NCBI GenBank assembly: GCA_035532035.1 | Contig: DATKRS010000029.1 | Location: forward strand, 124,001 to 188,000 | Reading direction: 5' to 3' | Source of the DNA: Candidatus Dormiibacterota bacterium | Lineage (GTDB): Bacteria > Vulcanimicrobiota > Vulcanimicrobiia > Vulcanimicrobiales > Vulcanimicrobiaceae | Length of the DNA stretch: 64,000 nucleotides | Shown: piece after piece, positions 29,804 to 38,990 of the stretch | How the letters are laid out: each line of letters begins with the position of its first letter | Numbering within the stretch: the first letter of the stretch is position 1 | Program-made: the position numbers and the translations under genes | The notes under the pieces: generated by a model | Databases searched by the model: none | The model's input: only the letters and a program-made list of their open reading frames with translations | What the model was told of the DNA's origin: nothing

Positions 29804-32077
29804 ATGCATGGTGACTTTCGGCGCGTTCATCGCACACCGTTTCGGTGGGTGGGAGCCGCGCTTGCCGTTGCCGTTGCCATCGTGCTGCTCGCGCCTTCGA
29901 TGGCGCGAACGGCCCCGGTGCCGAAGATCGTCGCCGTCGACGTGGAGGGCAACGTCCACGTCCCGACCGCTACGATCATGGCCGTCGTCGAGACGCACCC
30001 CGGCCAGCCGTTCAGCGCGGCCGTGGTGCAGGGCGACTTACAGCGCATCAACGCGCTGGGCTATTTTGCGGCCATCGCGCCGCCGCTGATTCGCCAGCGT
30101 CCGGGCGGCATCGCGATCACCTACCGGGTCGTCGAGAACCCGGTGATCACGAAGATCGTTTTCGCGGGAAACCTGCACGTGCCGAGCGATACCCTGCTCG
30201 CGCTCATGGACCTTGCGGTCGGGCAGGTGTTCAATACGAACACGTTTCGCTCCGACGTGTTGAAGATCAACAATTACTACGAGCGCATCGGTTATGGCGG
30301 TCAGGTGCCGACGCACGTCAAGAACATCGATCTCGATCCCGCCACGGGCGCGCTCACGCTGCAGATCCAAGAAGGATTGACCATCCGTCGCGTCATCATC
30401 GGCGGCGATCCGCTCCTTCCGCCGACGCTCACCCTTCCGGTGCTGAGCGTCAAGCCGGGGGTCGAATACTCCGACGGGTTGCGCGACCACGACGTCCAGG
30501 CCCTCAAGCACCTCTACGAGGACAAGTACCATCTCGAGCTCGGCAACTTCGAGGGTGGGATCGATCCGTCGTCGATCAATCTGCAGACCGGGACGGCGGA
30601 CGTGAAGTACGACATCTACGTCATGCGCGTCGCCGTCGTGCAGATCACGGGCAACACGCGAACCAAAGATCAGGTCATCCGCCGCCAGCTGCGCGTCGTG
30701 CCGGGAATGGTCGTCAACACGGACGCGATCAAAGCCGACTACGAACGCCTCAACCAAACGCAGTACTTCTCGAAGGTTGAACCGGACATCCGGCCTGGCC
30801 CCGATCCGAGGAAGCCGCAGAACGTAACGCTCGTGTGGCACGTGACCGAGCAGCGCACGGCCTCGGCGTCGGTTGGATTCGGCTACTCGGGCGGCCTGAC
30901 GGGCCAGGGGCTCTACGGAACGCTCGGCCTCTCGGATAACAATCTGCACGGAACCGGCAACGGCGTCTCGATTCAGTTCGAAGGCGGCGCGCGCACGCAC
31001 CTCGCGCAGATCCAAGGGTCGATTCCCTATCTCGGCAGCACGCCGCGGTCGCAGCGGTACAGCCTGACCGGGAGCATCTTCTCGAGCGGTACGACGTACT
31101 ATTATCCCGTCTATCAGATTACCGGGGCGAACACGATCAAGCCCGTGCCTTCGGTCGGCGGCACCCCGGTGCCGGTTCCCGTGACGCTCTACTCGAGCAC
31201 GAACTCGGCCCAGGTCACGAACGCGTACGCGACGAGCGTGTCGAACTCGAACGGGTTCACGGCGCAACTCGGCCGGCGCCTGAGCGATTACACGCAGCTC
31301 TTGGGCGGCCTCACGACGGAGATCATCAAGTACAACACGACGGTGCCGTCGCCGTACTACTTCGAGTCGTACCAGCCGAACATCTTCGCCGGGCCGACAC
31401 CCAACCCGCTCAACTCGAGCCTCACGACGAACAACGGCTCCTTCGGCATCGCGGCGAGCTCGATCGCCAACGTCAACACGGGGCTGCCGTACCGGCTCGA
31501 CATGCTGACGCTGGGAGGACGAATCGTCACGACGGACGATCCGTACAATCCTCGTCGCGGCACCAACTTTTCACTGAACGAGACGTTCTCTGCGCCGTCG
31601 ATCGGATCGAGCTTTACGTTCACGCAGACGACGCTGGACGTCTCCCGCTTCTTCCCGATCCTGCAGCGCGCGACGATCGGCGTGCACTTCCTCGGTGACA
31701 CCTCGACCGGTGTCATTCCGCCGAGCTCGCTCTTCGTGTTCTCCGACCAGCAGATGCGCGGATACAACCAAGTGTTCTACGGTACCGACGCGCTGCTGGG
31801 TCAGGTCGAGCTTCGCGAGCCGCTGATGGCGAGCGGGCAGCTGTCCATCGCCGTGTTCGGCGACGAGCTCGACTACCGCATTCGTGGAGCTCAACCGATT
31901 CTCAATCCCTACACGAATCGCATCACGGGATATCCGTCGCAGTGGACGTATTTCGGCGATGTTGGCGTCGGGTTGCGCTTCGACGTGCCGCAGTTGGGCT
32001 TGCATACGGTTCGCGTCGACTTCGCGCGCGGGTATAACGGGTTTCACACGAGCTTCGGCATCGGCCAGAGCTTCTGA
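29804..32077 (+). CDS. bamA: Outer membrane protein assembly factor BamA
   Basis: 757-residue Omp85 protein. A signal/anchor helix ends near residue 35. Four POTRA-like modules follow at about 39-112, 113-188, 189-270 and 272-345 (each has the GN/GGD turn pattern, e.g. VEGNVHVPTATI, FAGNLHVPSDTL, ITGNTRTKDQVI), one fewer than in E. coli. The C-terminal barrel includes the lid-loop signature MRGYNQVF, the counterpart of VRGF, and ends in Phe. It inserts barrels into the outer membrane. Located between tamB and the Skp-like genes. Confidence 0.95.
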   Translation: MHGDFRRVHRTPFRWVGAALAVAVAIVLLAPSMARTAPVPKIVAVDVEGNVHVPTATIMAVVETHPGQPFSAAVVQGDLQRINALGYFAAIAPPLIRQRPGGIAITYRVVENPVITKIVFAGNLHVPSDTLLALMDLAVGQVFNTNTFRSDVLKINNYYERIGYGGQVPTHVKNIDLDPATGALTLQIQEGLTIRRVIIGGDPLLPPTLTLPVLSVKPGVEYSDGLRDHDVQALKHLYEDKYHLELGNFEGGIDPSSINLQTGTADVKYDIYVMRVAVVQITGNTRTKDQVIRRQLRVVPGMVVNTDAIKADYERLNQTQYFSKVEPDIRPGPDPRKPQNVTLVWHVTEQRTASASVGFGYSGGLTGQGLYGTLGLSDNNLHGTGNGVSIQFEGGARTHLAQIQGSIPYLGSTPRSQRYSLTGSIFSSGTTYYYPVYQITGANTIKPVPSVGGTPVPVPVTLYSSTNSAQVTNAYATSVSNSNGFTAQLGRRLSDYTQLLGGLTTEIIKYNTTVPSPYYFESYQPNIFAGPTPNPLNSSLTTNNGSFGIAASSIANVNTGLPYRLDMLTLGGRIVTTDDPYNPRRGTNFSLNETFSAPSIGSSFTFTQTTLDVSRFFPILQRATIGVHFLGDTSTGVIPPSSLFVFSDQQMRGYNQVFYGTDALLGQVELREPLMASGQLSIAVFGDELDYRIRGAQPILNPYTNRITGYPSQWTYFGDVGVGLRFDVPQLGLHTVRVDFARGYNGFHTSFGIGQSF

Positions 32078-32142
32078 GGAGTCCCGGGGTTGTGCTCATG
32101 CCGTCGTCGCGCCTGGCCTCATGTATCGTAGCAAACTTCGGT

Positions 32143-32165
32143 CGCTCGGCTCTTCGGCCCGAGCG
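32143..32165. terminator. Hairpin between bamA and the first Skp-like gene
   Basis: CGCTCGG (32143-32149) pairs with CCGAGCG (32159-32165) around a 9-base loop. No T tract follows, so it may be an attenuating or mRNA-stabilising hairpin rather than a strong terminator. The rest of the 141-base gap 32078-32218 shows nothing recognisable apart from an AGAGA ribosome-site-like run before 32219. Confidence 0.35.
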
Positions 32166-32218
32166 AAACCGGGACCCCAACGCACTCATAAACTGAGGAA
32201 ATCCCAAAAAGAGACGAT

Positions 32219-33025
32219 ATGAAGAAACACGTATTTCCGCTCCTCGTCATCGGCGTCGCGCTGCTGACCGCGGCCGCTCCGGCGGCAACGGGTCGCGACT
32301 TGACGGATGTCGGCTACATCGACCAGTCGGCGATTGCCGCGCTCCCCGCGTACGTGAACGTGAGCCGCCAGCTCGCAGCGTACAAAGCGCAGCTCGATCG
32401 GCAGTACGCGGCCGCGATCCGCAACGCACGCACCAGCCAGCAACGCCAGCAGGTCGGCGCGCAGTTCAGCCAGCGATTCAATGCCGAACAGCGTTCGCTT
32501 GCCGGCCCGTCGTTCATGCGGGCGCAGCTGGCGATTGCATCGGTCGCGTCGACGAGAAGCCTCTCCGTCGTCGTCGACAAGCGCATCATCATCTATGGCG
32601 GCCAGGACATCACGCGCGACGTGGTGCGCTTGCTGCAAGGCTCGCAGTCGATTCTTCCGCTAGGCACCGCGCCGCCGCCCTCCGAGGTGGGCTACGTCGA
32701 CCAGACCGCCCTGGCGAACTCGCCGCAGGTGAAAGCCGCAAGCCAGCAGATGGCGGCGTACGCCGAGCGCGAACGGCAGATCTACGGGCAACAGTTCGCG
32801 CGCGCGGGCTCGGACACGGCCAAGCAGCAGCAAATTGCGGCCGCGTACAACACGGCGATGAGCGACGAGCAGAATCAGGTGCTCAAGCCGGTCGTCGACC
32901 ACGCACAAGCGGTGACGGCGCAGATCGCTCAGCGGAAGGGACTTCTGCTCATCATCGACCACGCGGACATCCTGTTCGGCGGTACGGACATCACGACCGA
33001 TGTCCAGAATGCTCTCAACAAGTAA
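32219..33025 (+). CDS. Tandem OmpH/Skp-like periplasmic chaperone (two domains)
   Basis: 268 residues with a signal peptide cut near Ala25. Two OmpH/Skp-type units follow each other: residues 30-145 and 155-268. Each begins with a strand of the type VGYIDQSAIAALP or VGYVDQTALANSP, has a Gln/Ala-rich helical hairpin, and ends with a strand and the DIT motif (IIIYGGQDITRDVVRLL; ILFGGTDITTDVQNAL). E. coli Skp has one unit and acts as a trimer that holds unfolded outer-membrane proteins. Position next to bamA supports that role. The duplication is unusual. Confidence 0.85.
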   Translation: MKKHVFPLLVIGVALLTAAAPAATGRDLTDVGYIDQSAIAALPAYVNVSRQLAAYKAQLDRQYAAAIRNARTSQQRQQVGAQFSQRFNAEQRSLAGPSFMRAQLAIASVASTRSLSVVVDKRIIIYGGQDITRDVVRLLQGSQSILPLGTAPPPSEVGYVDQTALANSPQVKAASQQMAAYAERERQIYGQQFARAGSDTAKQQQIAAAYNTAMSDEQNQVLKPVVDHAQAVTAQIAQRKGLLLIIDHADILFGGTDITTDVQNALNK

Positions 33026-34298
33026 GGTCGCGGCGATGCTCGCACTCTGCTCCCTGGGACCGACGCTCTCGGGGTGCAGCAGGTTCGACGTGAACTCGCC
33101 GCAGATCCGTGGCATCGCGTACGTGCGCGTCGACGACGTCGTGCGGCACGATCCCATGTATCCGCAGCTGTCCCACATCGACGATGCCATCGCGATGGTC
33201 GACCTCGCGGGCGCCGGACCGCGCGTACCCCACAGCGCCGCGGAGATCGCGCGGGAAGACGCGCGCATTCGCACCGAGGTCGCCGCAGCGAGGGCGCGCA
33301 CGCAGCAAATCGTGACGACCAAGCAGCGCGAATATGCCGCGCGCGAACAGGCCGCGGTCGCCGCCGCGCTGTCCGCGGCTGGCGTTCGCAACGCATCGAA
33401 CGTCGCCGCTACGATGGGACACGTCTCACTCCAGCAGCAGGGCGCCGCCGTGCAGCAAGCGGGTCGCGATTATGCCGCGTTCCAGCAGAGCGTCGTCTCG
33501 CAGAGCAATGATGCCGCGCGAGGGATCGTGCGTCAGCTCCAACAGCAAGCCAATGAAAAGCTGCAGGCGAAGGCGATGCAGGAGCAGCAGCGCGAGACGA
33601 ACCTCTCACTGCAGCTCTCGCAGCAGGATGCGGCGAAGCGCCTTTCGATCCAGACGAAGCTCTCGATGCTGGCGCTCGACAACGCGACGCGCCGGCAGCT
33701 GCAGGCGCAGCTCGCAGCCATGACCCGCCGCGAGAACGACGTGCTGTCGGCTCAGCGCGCGGCGGACCGCCGCGAGTTCACCGCGTATCGCGCAACGGTC
33801 ATGGCGCAGACGAATCAGCAGATGCAGGCGCAGGTCTCGAGCATCCGTACGGAGACGCAAGCGAAGCTGGTCGCGCGCCGCAGCATCGTTGGCGCGCAGT
33901 TGCGTGGTCTCGCCGGTCCGGCGAGCGTGCCGCATCTGACTCCGGCGACGCAAGCGCAGATCCGACGCATCGCGCAGCAGTTCCAACAGCAATATCAAAC
34001 TGACATCCAGGGCGTGCTCTCCGAATACGCGCAGAACGCGTACGCGCTCGAAGCGCAGTACGCGGCGCTCCACGGCGCCGACGCCGCGGCATCGGGAGCG
34101 ACCGCACAAGAGGTCGCGGTGCTCCAGCAGCGCCGGCAGGCGCTGTACGATCAGATCGTCGGCCAGGTCGAGCGTGAGGCGCAACGGCTGGCCAAAGAGA
34201 AAGGCTTCCGCGTCGTCTTCTCCAACGTGACGGCCGCTCCGGGAGGCTATGATATGACCAACGAACTCATCCATGACATCGAAAGCGAGCACGAGTGA
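33000..34298 (+). CDS. Elongated OmpH/Skp-like lipoprotein with long coiled coil
   Basis: 432 residues. A lipoprotein signal ends with lipobox LSGC (Cys26 from the first ATG). An OmpH-type first strand (IRGIAYVRVDDVVRHDP) is at 37-53, and the matching C-terminal strand with the motif variant GGYDMTNELIHDIE is at the end. Between them lie about 330 residues of Ala/Gln/Arg-rich helix, three to four times the length of a Skp arm. Start choice is open: ATG 33000, ATG 33009 or ATG 33036, the last having AAGG upstream but a poor signal. It overlaps the preceding gene by 26 bases and the next by 4. Probably a periplasmic chaperone anchored to a membrane. Confidence 0.75.
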   Translation: MSRMLSTSKVAAMLALCSLGPTLSGCSRFDVNSPQIRGIAYVRVDDVVRHDPMYPQLSHIDDAIAMVDLAGAGPRVPHSAAEIAREDARIRTEVAAARARTQQIVTTKQREYAAREQAAVAAALSAAGVRNASNVAATMGHVSLQQQGAAVQQAGRDYAAFQQSVVSQSNDAARGIVRQLQQQANEKLQAKAMQEQQRETNLSLQLSQQDAAKRLSIQTKLSMLALDNATRRQLQAQLAAMTRRENDVLSAQRAADRREFTAYRATVMAQTNQQMQAQVSSIRTETQAKLVARRSIVGAQLRGLAGPASVPHLTPATQAQIRRIAQQFQQQYQTDIQGVLSEYAQNAYALEAQYAALHGADAAASGATAQEVAVLQQRRQALYDQIVGQVEREAQRLAKEKGFRVVFSNVTAAPGGYDMTNELIHDIESEHE

Positions 34299-34702
34299 AA
34301 CACGCACTACTCTTCATCGTTCTTAGTACCGCCGCGCTCTCGGGATGCGCGCCTTCGAGCCCCGTCGGGCTCGTCGATGTGCAACGCATCGTCGCGAACT
34401 GGTCGCAGTACCAAGGCTACCAGGCGCAGCTCATGCTGCAGGAGCAAACGATCGCACAGAGTCACGCGAGCAATGCGCAGAAGCAAAGCGAAGCACAGCA
34501 GCTTCAGTCGCGATACGCACACATCACCGATCAACTGACCGCGGAAGTGCAGAACGCTGCCGCTCAGGTCGCGCGCCAGCGGGGGCTCAAGCTCGTGTTG
34601 ACGCGTCAGGGCGTCGGCTACGGCGGCATCGACATTACGCCGGACGTCGAAAAGATCCTCAACATCACGGAGCGCGCGACGCCCGCGCCTTCGCCGACCT
34701 AG
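34295..34702 (+). CDS. Small OmpH/Skp-like lipoprotein
   Basis: 135 residues with lipobox ALSGC (Cys18). The OmpH pattern is clear: VGLVDVQRIVANWSQY at the start, a helical hairpin rich in Gln at 45-95, and VLTRQGVGYGGIDITPDVEKIL near the end, followed by a Pro/Ala tail. It is the third OmpH-family gene in a row after bamA and precedes lpxD by 15 bases, comparable to the bamA-skp-lpxD order of proteobacteria. The GTG start overlaps the previous stop (GTGA). Confidence 0.8.
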   Translation: MKHALLFIVLSTAALSGCAPSSPVGLVDVQRIVANWSQYQGYQAQLMLQEQTIAQSHASNAQKQSEAQQLQSRYAHITDQLTAEVQNAAAQVARQRGLKLVLTRQGVGYGGIDITPDVEKILNITERATPAPSPT

Positions 34703-34717
34703 CGCAAGGGGCCGCTG

Positions 34718-35746
34718 ATGCTGGGGAGCGTCGGCGAGCTCGCGCGTCGCGTCGGCGGCCGCGTCGTCGGCGACGAGCGCACCGAGATCGAGCGCATCGC
34801 GGCCGTCGATGAAGCCGGCAGCGACGCGCTGACGTTTGCAACCGACGAACGCTATTTTGCGGCGGCGCTGAAAAGCGCGGCCGCGGCGGTCTTGGTCGAC
34901 GATGCGCTCGCCGCCCATGCGCCGCCGGCGAAGCCGCTGATCGTCGTCGACAACGTTCGAGCGGCGCTGGCGGCGTTGCTCGAGGCGCTGCGTCCGGCGC
35001 GGCCGAAAGGACCGTTTTGCCATCCGACTGCCGTCGTCGAGGCAAGCGCGCGGGTCGGCGCCGCGTGCTACGTCGGTGCGCACGCCTACGTGGGACCGGA
35101 TGCGGTACTCGGCGAGCACTGCATCGTCGATGTCGGGGCGTACGTCGGAGCGGCCGCTGTCGTCGGTGACGAGACGTGGCTGCATCCGCACGCGCGCTTG
35201 ATGGAGCGATGCATCGTCGGCAAACGCGCCGTGCTCCACGCGGGATCCGTCGTCGGCAGCGAAGGCTTCGGCTGGGCATTCGTGGGCGAACGCTTGGAGC
35301 GCATACCGCAGACGGGGGACGTCGTGCTCGAAGACGACGTGGAGATCGGCGCGAACGCGTGCGTCGATCGAGCCCAGACCGGAAGCACGCGCATCGGCGC
35401 CGGCACGAAGATCGACAATCTCGTCCAGATCGGGCACAACTGCCGCATCGGGCGGCACTGCGTCTTCGCCGCATTAACGGGCCTCGCGGGATCCACCGTC
35501 ATCGGCGACAATGTCAAAGTCGGCGGTCAATCCGGTTTCAAAGGGCACATCACCGTCGGCTCCGGGGTCACGATCGCCGGGCAGACGGGCGTGTGGGGCG
35601 ACGTTCCGGACGGGGTCGTCCTCTCGGGCATGCCGGGACGAGATCATCGCGAGCACCTCAAGACGGAGGTCATGCTCCGAAGGCTGCCAAAGCTCGTTGC
35701 TCGTGTGGAGGCGCTTGAGCGAGAGCGCGCGCGCTCGAAGGATTGA
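34718..35746 (+). CDS. lpxD: UDP-3-O-acylglucosamine N-acyltransferase
   Basis: 342-residue left-handed beta-helix acyltransferase adding the second acyl chain in lipid A synthesis. The N-terminal uridine-binding domain (residues 1-100, with DALTFATDERYF) precedes hexapeptide repeats (VGAACYVGAHAYVGPDAVLG and following); IDNLVQIGHNCRIG contains the catalytic His, and SEGFGWAF is a family marker. AAGGGG 7 bases before the ATG is a good ribosome site. First gene of the lpxD-lpxC-fabZ-lpxA-lpxB set. Confidence 0.96.
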   Translation: MLGSVGELARRVGGRVVGDERTEIERIAAVDEAGSDALTFATDERYFAAALKSAAAAVLVDDALAAHAPPAKPLIVVDNVRAALAALLEALRPARPKGPFCHPTAVVEASARVGAACYVGAHAYVGPDAVLGEHCIVDVGAYVGAAAVVGDETWLHPHARLMERCIVGKRAVLHAGSVVGSEGFGWAFVGERLERIPQTGDVVLEDDVEIGANACVDRAQTGSTRIGAGTKIDNLVQIGHNCRIGRHCVFAALTGLAGSTVIGDNVKVGGQSGFKGHITVGSGVTIAGQTGVWGDVPDGVVLSGMPGRDHREHLKTEVMLRRLPKLVARVEALERERARSKD

Positions 35747-35752
35747 CCGGAG

Positions 35753-36586
35753 GTGAACCAAGCAACGCTTGCCGGCGCCGTGCATTTCGACGGCGTCGGA
35801 TTGCATACGGGAACCGCGGCGCGCATCGCGGTTCTTCCGGCGCCTCCCGACTTCGGGGTGCAGTTCGTATGCAACGGCGTGCGCATTCCGGCGGTCGCCG
35901 AGTACGTCGTCGATACGGCGCGCGCCACGGTACTCGGATTGGGCTCGCAGCGCGTATCGACCGTCGAGCACGTGCTCTCCGCGGTGTTGGGCATGGGTAT
36001 TGCCAACGCGGAGATCGTCGTCGACGGCAGCGAGATACCGGCCGTCGACGGAAGCGCCGAAGCCTTTTCGAATGCATTTGCGGACGCGGGCATTGAAGAG
36101 CAAGCGCAACCGCGCAGCACGTTCTCAGTAACCGAGCCGTTCGAGATGCGCGATGAGGATCGAGCGTTGATCCTCCTCCCGAGCGAACGGTTGCGCGTGC
36201 GATTCGTCGCGGATTTCCCAGCTCCCATCGGCGTCGAGTATTTCGATTCGACGATCGACCCGCTCGCGTACCGGCGCGAGATCGCTCCCGCCCGCACCTT
36301 CGGATATCTGCGAGAGGTCGAGGCGCTGCGTGCTCGCGGGCTCGCGCAAGGCGGCTCGCTGAACAACGCACTCGTCTTTGCTCCCGACGGTCCAATGCAG
36401 AATCTGCGGTGGCCGGACGAAGTGGTGCGTCACAAGGTGCTCGACCTGCTCGGCGACGTCGCGCTCCTAGGCCGATGGCCGCAGTGCGACATCATTGCCG
36501 TAAAGACCGGGCACGAGTTGCACGTACGCGCAATGCGGGAGCTCCGGCGGCGGGAACGCGACATGATTGCCGCGCGGAGTGCGTAG
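35753..36586 (+). CDS. lpxC: UDP-3-O-acyl-GlcNAc deacetylase
   Basis: 277-residue Zn-dependent deacetylase, the committed step of lipid A synthesis. Zn ligands are seen as His73 (STVEHVLSAVLG), His227 and Asp231 (RHKVLDLLGD), with the catalytic His254 in KTGHELH. FDGVGLHTG at 12-20 is the family start. Translation begins at GTG 35753 with AAGGA ten bases upstream. Not fused to fabZ here, although the two genes are only 4 bases apart. Confidence 0.96.
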   Translation: MNQATLAGAVHFDGVGLHTGTAARIAVLPAPPDFGVQFVCNGVRIPAVAEYVVDTARATVLGLGSQRVSTVEHVLSAVLGMGIANAEIVVDGSEIPAVDGSAEAFSNAFADAGIEEQAQPRSTFSVTEPFEMRDEDRALILLPSERLRVRFVADFPAPIGVEYFDSTIDPLAYRREIAPARTFGYLREVEALRARGLAQGGSLNNALVFAPDGPMQNLRWPDEVVRHKVLDLLGDVALLGRWPQCDIIAVKTGHELHVRAMRELRRRERDMIAARSA

Positions 36587-36590
36587 GCGC

Positions 36591-37064
36591 ATGGGCGAGA
36601 TGGACATCCGGCGGATCATGGAAATTCTGCCGCACCGCTACCCGATGCTGCTCGTCGACCGCATCACCGAGCTTGAGCCGATGCTGTTCGTACGCGGCTA
36701 CAAGAACATCACGTTCAACGAGCCGGTATTCATGGGGCATTTTCCCGATTACCCGCTCTTTCCGGGCGTGTACCAGATCGAAGCGATGGCGCAAATGGGC
36801 GGAGCGGTCGTCTTACGCCGGGGCGAGTTCTCGCGCAAGATCCCCTACCTCGTTGGCATCAACAACGCAAAGTTTCGCCGGCCGGTCATCCCCGGAGATC
36901 GTCTGGACATGGAGATTCGCATGTTGCGCCACAGACGCAACATCGGCTGGGTCAAAGCGGAAGCACGCGTCGACGATCAAATCGCCTGTATCGCAGAGTT
37001 GATGTTCTCCATCAACTCCAACGATCGCATGGTCGGCGCGGACGCGTCCATCCTGCACGCATGA
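36591..37064 (+). CDS. fabZ: (3R)-hydroxyacyl-ACP dehydratase FabZ
   Basis: 157-residue hot-dog-fold enzyme removing water from 3-hydroxyacyl-ACP. The catalytic segment is GHFPDYPLFPGVYQIEA with His50 and Glu64; the N-terminal ILPHRYPMLLVDRI is characteristic. It competes with LpxA for hydroxyacyl-ACP, which explains its place in lpx operons. The ATG at 36591 is 4 bases after the lpxC stop; ATG 36600 is an alternative. Confidence 0.96.
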   Translation: MGEMDIRRIMEILPHRYPMLLVDRITELEPMLFVRGYKNITFNEPVFMGHFPDYPLFPGVYQIEAMAQMGGAVVLRRGEFSRKIPYLVGINNAKFRRPVIPGDRLDMEIRMLRHRRNIGWVKAEARVDDQIACIAELMFSINSNDRMVGADASILHA

Positions 37065-37828
37065 TCCACCCCACGGCAATCGTGCACCCGAGCGCTCAGC
37101 TCGCGGCAGACGTCGAGATCGGGCCGTACTGCGTGGTGGGCGAAAACGTGGCCGTCGGTGCGCGGACGATGCTCCAAGGCCACGTCGTCGTCAACGGCTG
37201 GACGCAAATCGGGGCGGACTGCACGATCTACCCTTTCGCCACCATCGGCGCCGCGTCGCAGGATCGAAAATACGCGGGCGAGCGTGCGTACACGAGGATC
37301 GGCGATCGCACGGTCTTACGCGAATACGTGTCGATTCAGCGAGCCACCGGAGCGGAGGCGGTAACTTCGGTTGGCGACGACTGTCTGCTGTTGGCGTACG
37401 TGCACATCGCGCACAACTGCGTCATCGGCAGCGGCGTGACGATGAGCAATTTGGCGCAGCTTGCCGGGCACGTCGAGATCGGCGATTACGCCCTCCTGGG
37501 TGGCATGGCCGGCGTGCATCAGTTCACGCGCGTCGGACGCTACGCGATGGTCGGTGGGATGAGCAAGATCAACAAGGACTTGCCGCCGTTTTTTCTCGTC
37601 GAGGGAAACCCGGCGAAGCCCTACGGCCTCAACAGCGTGGGCCTTCGCCGCGCCGGGTTCTCGCCCGACGAACGTAACGAGATCAAGCGCTTCTACAAAC
37701 TGCTCTACGATCCGAAGATGAACGTCTCTCGGGCGATCGAGGCCATGAAAGACTCCGTGGAGACCGACCGTGGCCAGGAGATCATCGCGTTTCTCGAAGC
37801 GCCCTCTCAGCGCGGGATTCTAAAATAG
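37061..37828 (+). CDS. lpxA: UDP-GlcNAc O-acyltransferase
   Basis: 255-residue hexapeptide-repeat enzyme, first step of lipid A synthesis. Repeats run from IHPTAIVHPSAQLAADVEIG to about residue 185; the catalytic His118 is in HIAHNCVIG, and the family turn GGMAGVHQFTRVG and KINKDLPPFFLVEGNP are present. The ATG overlaps the fabZ stop (ATGA). Normal length. Confidence 0.96.
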   Translation: MIHPTAIVHPSAQLAADVEIGPYCVVGENVAVGARTMLQGHVVVNGWTQIGADCTIYPFATIGAASQDRKYAGERAYTRIGDRTVLREYVSIQRATGAEAVTSVGDDCLLLAYVHIAHNCVIGSGVTMSNLAQLAGHVEIGDYALLGGMAGVHQFTRVGRYAMVGGMSKINKDLPPFFLVEGNPAKPYGLNSVGLRRAGFSPDERNEIKRFYKLLYDPKMNVSRAIEAMKDSVETDRGQEIIAFLEAPSQRGILK

Positions 37829-37856
37829 GGGTTCATCGCGACTCCTCCGAGGACCA

Positions 37857-38990
37857 GTGACGTACTTTCTCTCTACGGGTGAGCCGTCCGGCGAGCTGAG
37901 CGCCGTGCTGCTCGTGCGGCAAATCCGTACTCGCGACTCGCGCGCACGATTCGAAGGCATCGGATCGCCGCGCATGCGCGACGAGGGAATCGTCCTCTGG
38001 CGCGATCATACGGGCTGGGCAGCCATGGGACCGCTTGCGGCCATTCCTCGCATTCCCAAGCTCTTACTGCAGATGTGGCTCGCAGCGCTGCACGTCGCGC
38101 GCACGAAGCCGGATCTCGTCGTCCTCGTCGATTTCGGCGTATTCAACGTTCGCTTGGCGCAAACGCTGCGCGAGCGCCTGCACTACGCCGGCCCGATCCT
38201 CTACCTCTTTCCACCTGCCGCCTGGCTCGACAGCGAACGCACCGCGCGCACGGTGAGCCGCTGGACCGTGCCCGTTACGGCGTTCGCACACCAAGAGGCG
38301 TTCTATCGCGGCCTCGGGCTACCGATCCGCTACTTCGGCCATCCGTTGCTCGGCGAGTATCGGGAGCACGAACCGCGTGCCGTGCCGCCGCGCGACGGCG
38401 GCGTCGTCGCGTTGTTGCCGGGAAGCCGCAAAGGCGAGCTGCGTCATCACGTTCCCGTGCTCGTACGCGCCCTCGAGGAGCTGCGCCGGCTGCGTCCCAA
38501 TGTCCGCGCCACGGTTGCCGCGTCCGACGCGCGCGCAACGCAAGAGTTGGCCGGCGAGCTCGAACGCGCCGGCGTACGCAATGCAAGCGTCGAGCTGGGG
38601 GTCCGCGCGGCGCTAAGCGACGCAGACGCGGCGTGGTGCGCTTCGGGAACCGCAGTGCTCGAGAGCGTTTTGCTCGGCGTTCCTACGATCGCACTCTACG
38701 TCGTGTCGCGCGCGGTCGTCTGGTACGGACGGCGCATCCAGCGCCGCATCCACGGCGGGCGCTTCATCACGCTTCCGAATCTGGTTGCCGGCGAAGAGAT
38801 CGTGCCGGAGTACCTGCAGGACGACGCGACTCCTGAGGCGCTTGCGCGCGCGATGGATCGACTGCTGGCTGCTCCACAGGTGGCGCGTGAAAGGCTCGCG
38901 CGCGTGCGAACCGCGCTCGGAGCCGGCGATGCGTTACAACGCTGCGCGGAGCTCGCCGTCGGTCTCGCCGCGGGCAGCGAGGCGCCATGA
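37857..38990 (+). CDS. lpxB: Lipid-A-disaccharide synthase
   Basis: 377-residue GT-B glycosyltransferase (family GT19) joining UDP-2,3-diacylglucosamine and lipid X. Seen: STGEPSGELSA at the start, VDFGVFNVRLA, LYLFPPAAWLD, FGHPLLG, LLPGSRKGEL and ASGTAVLESVLLGVP. GTG start at 37857 with GAGGA only three bases before it, a rather close spacing. The next gene overlaps its stop by four bases. Confidence 0.95.
   Translation: MTYFLSTGEPSGELSAVLLVRQIRTRDSRARFEGIGSPRMRDEGIVLWRDHTGWAAMGPLAAIPRIPKLLLQMWLAALHVARTKPDLVVLVDFGVFNVRLAQTLRERLHYAGPILYLFPPAAWLDSERTARTVSRWTVPVTAFAHQEAFYRGLGLPIRYFGHPLLGEYREHEPRAVPPRDGGVVALLPGSRKGELRHHVPVLVRALEELRRLRPNVRATVAASDARATQELAGELERAGVRNASVELGVRAALSDADAAWCASGTAVLESVLLGVPTIALYVVSRAVVWYGRRIQRRIHGGRFITLPNLVAGEEIVPEYLQDDATPEALARAMDRLLAAPQVARERLARVRTALGAGDALQRCAELAVGLAAGSEAP

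Noticed and set aside
30038-31267. 409-codon minus-strand open frame in bamA
   Set aside because: Antisense shadow of the POTRA and barrel coding sequence.
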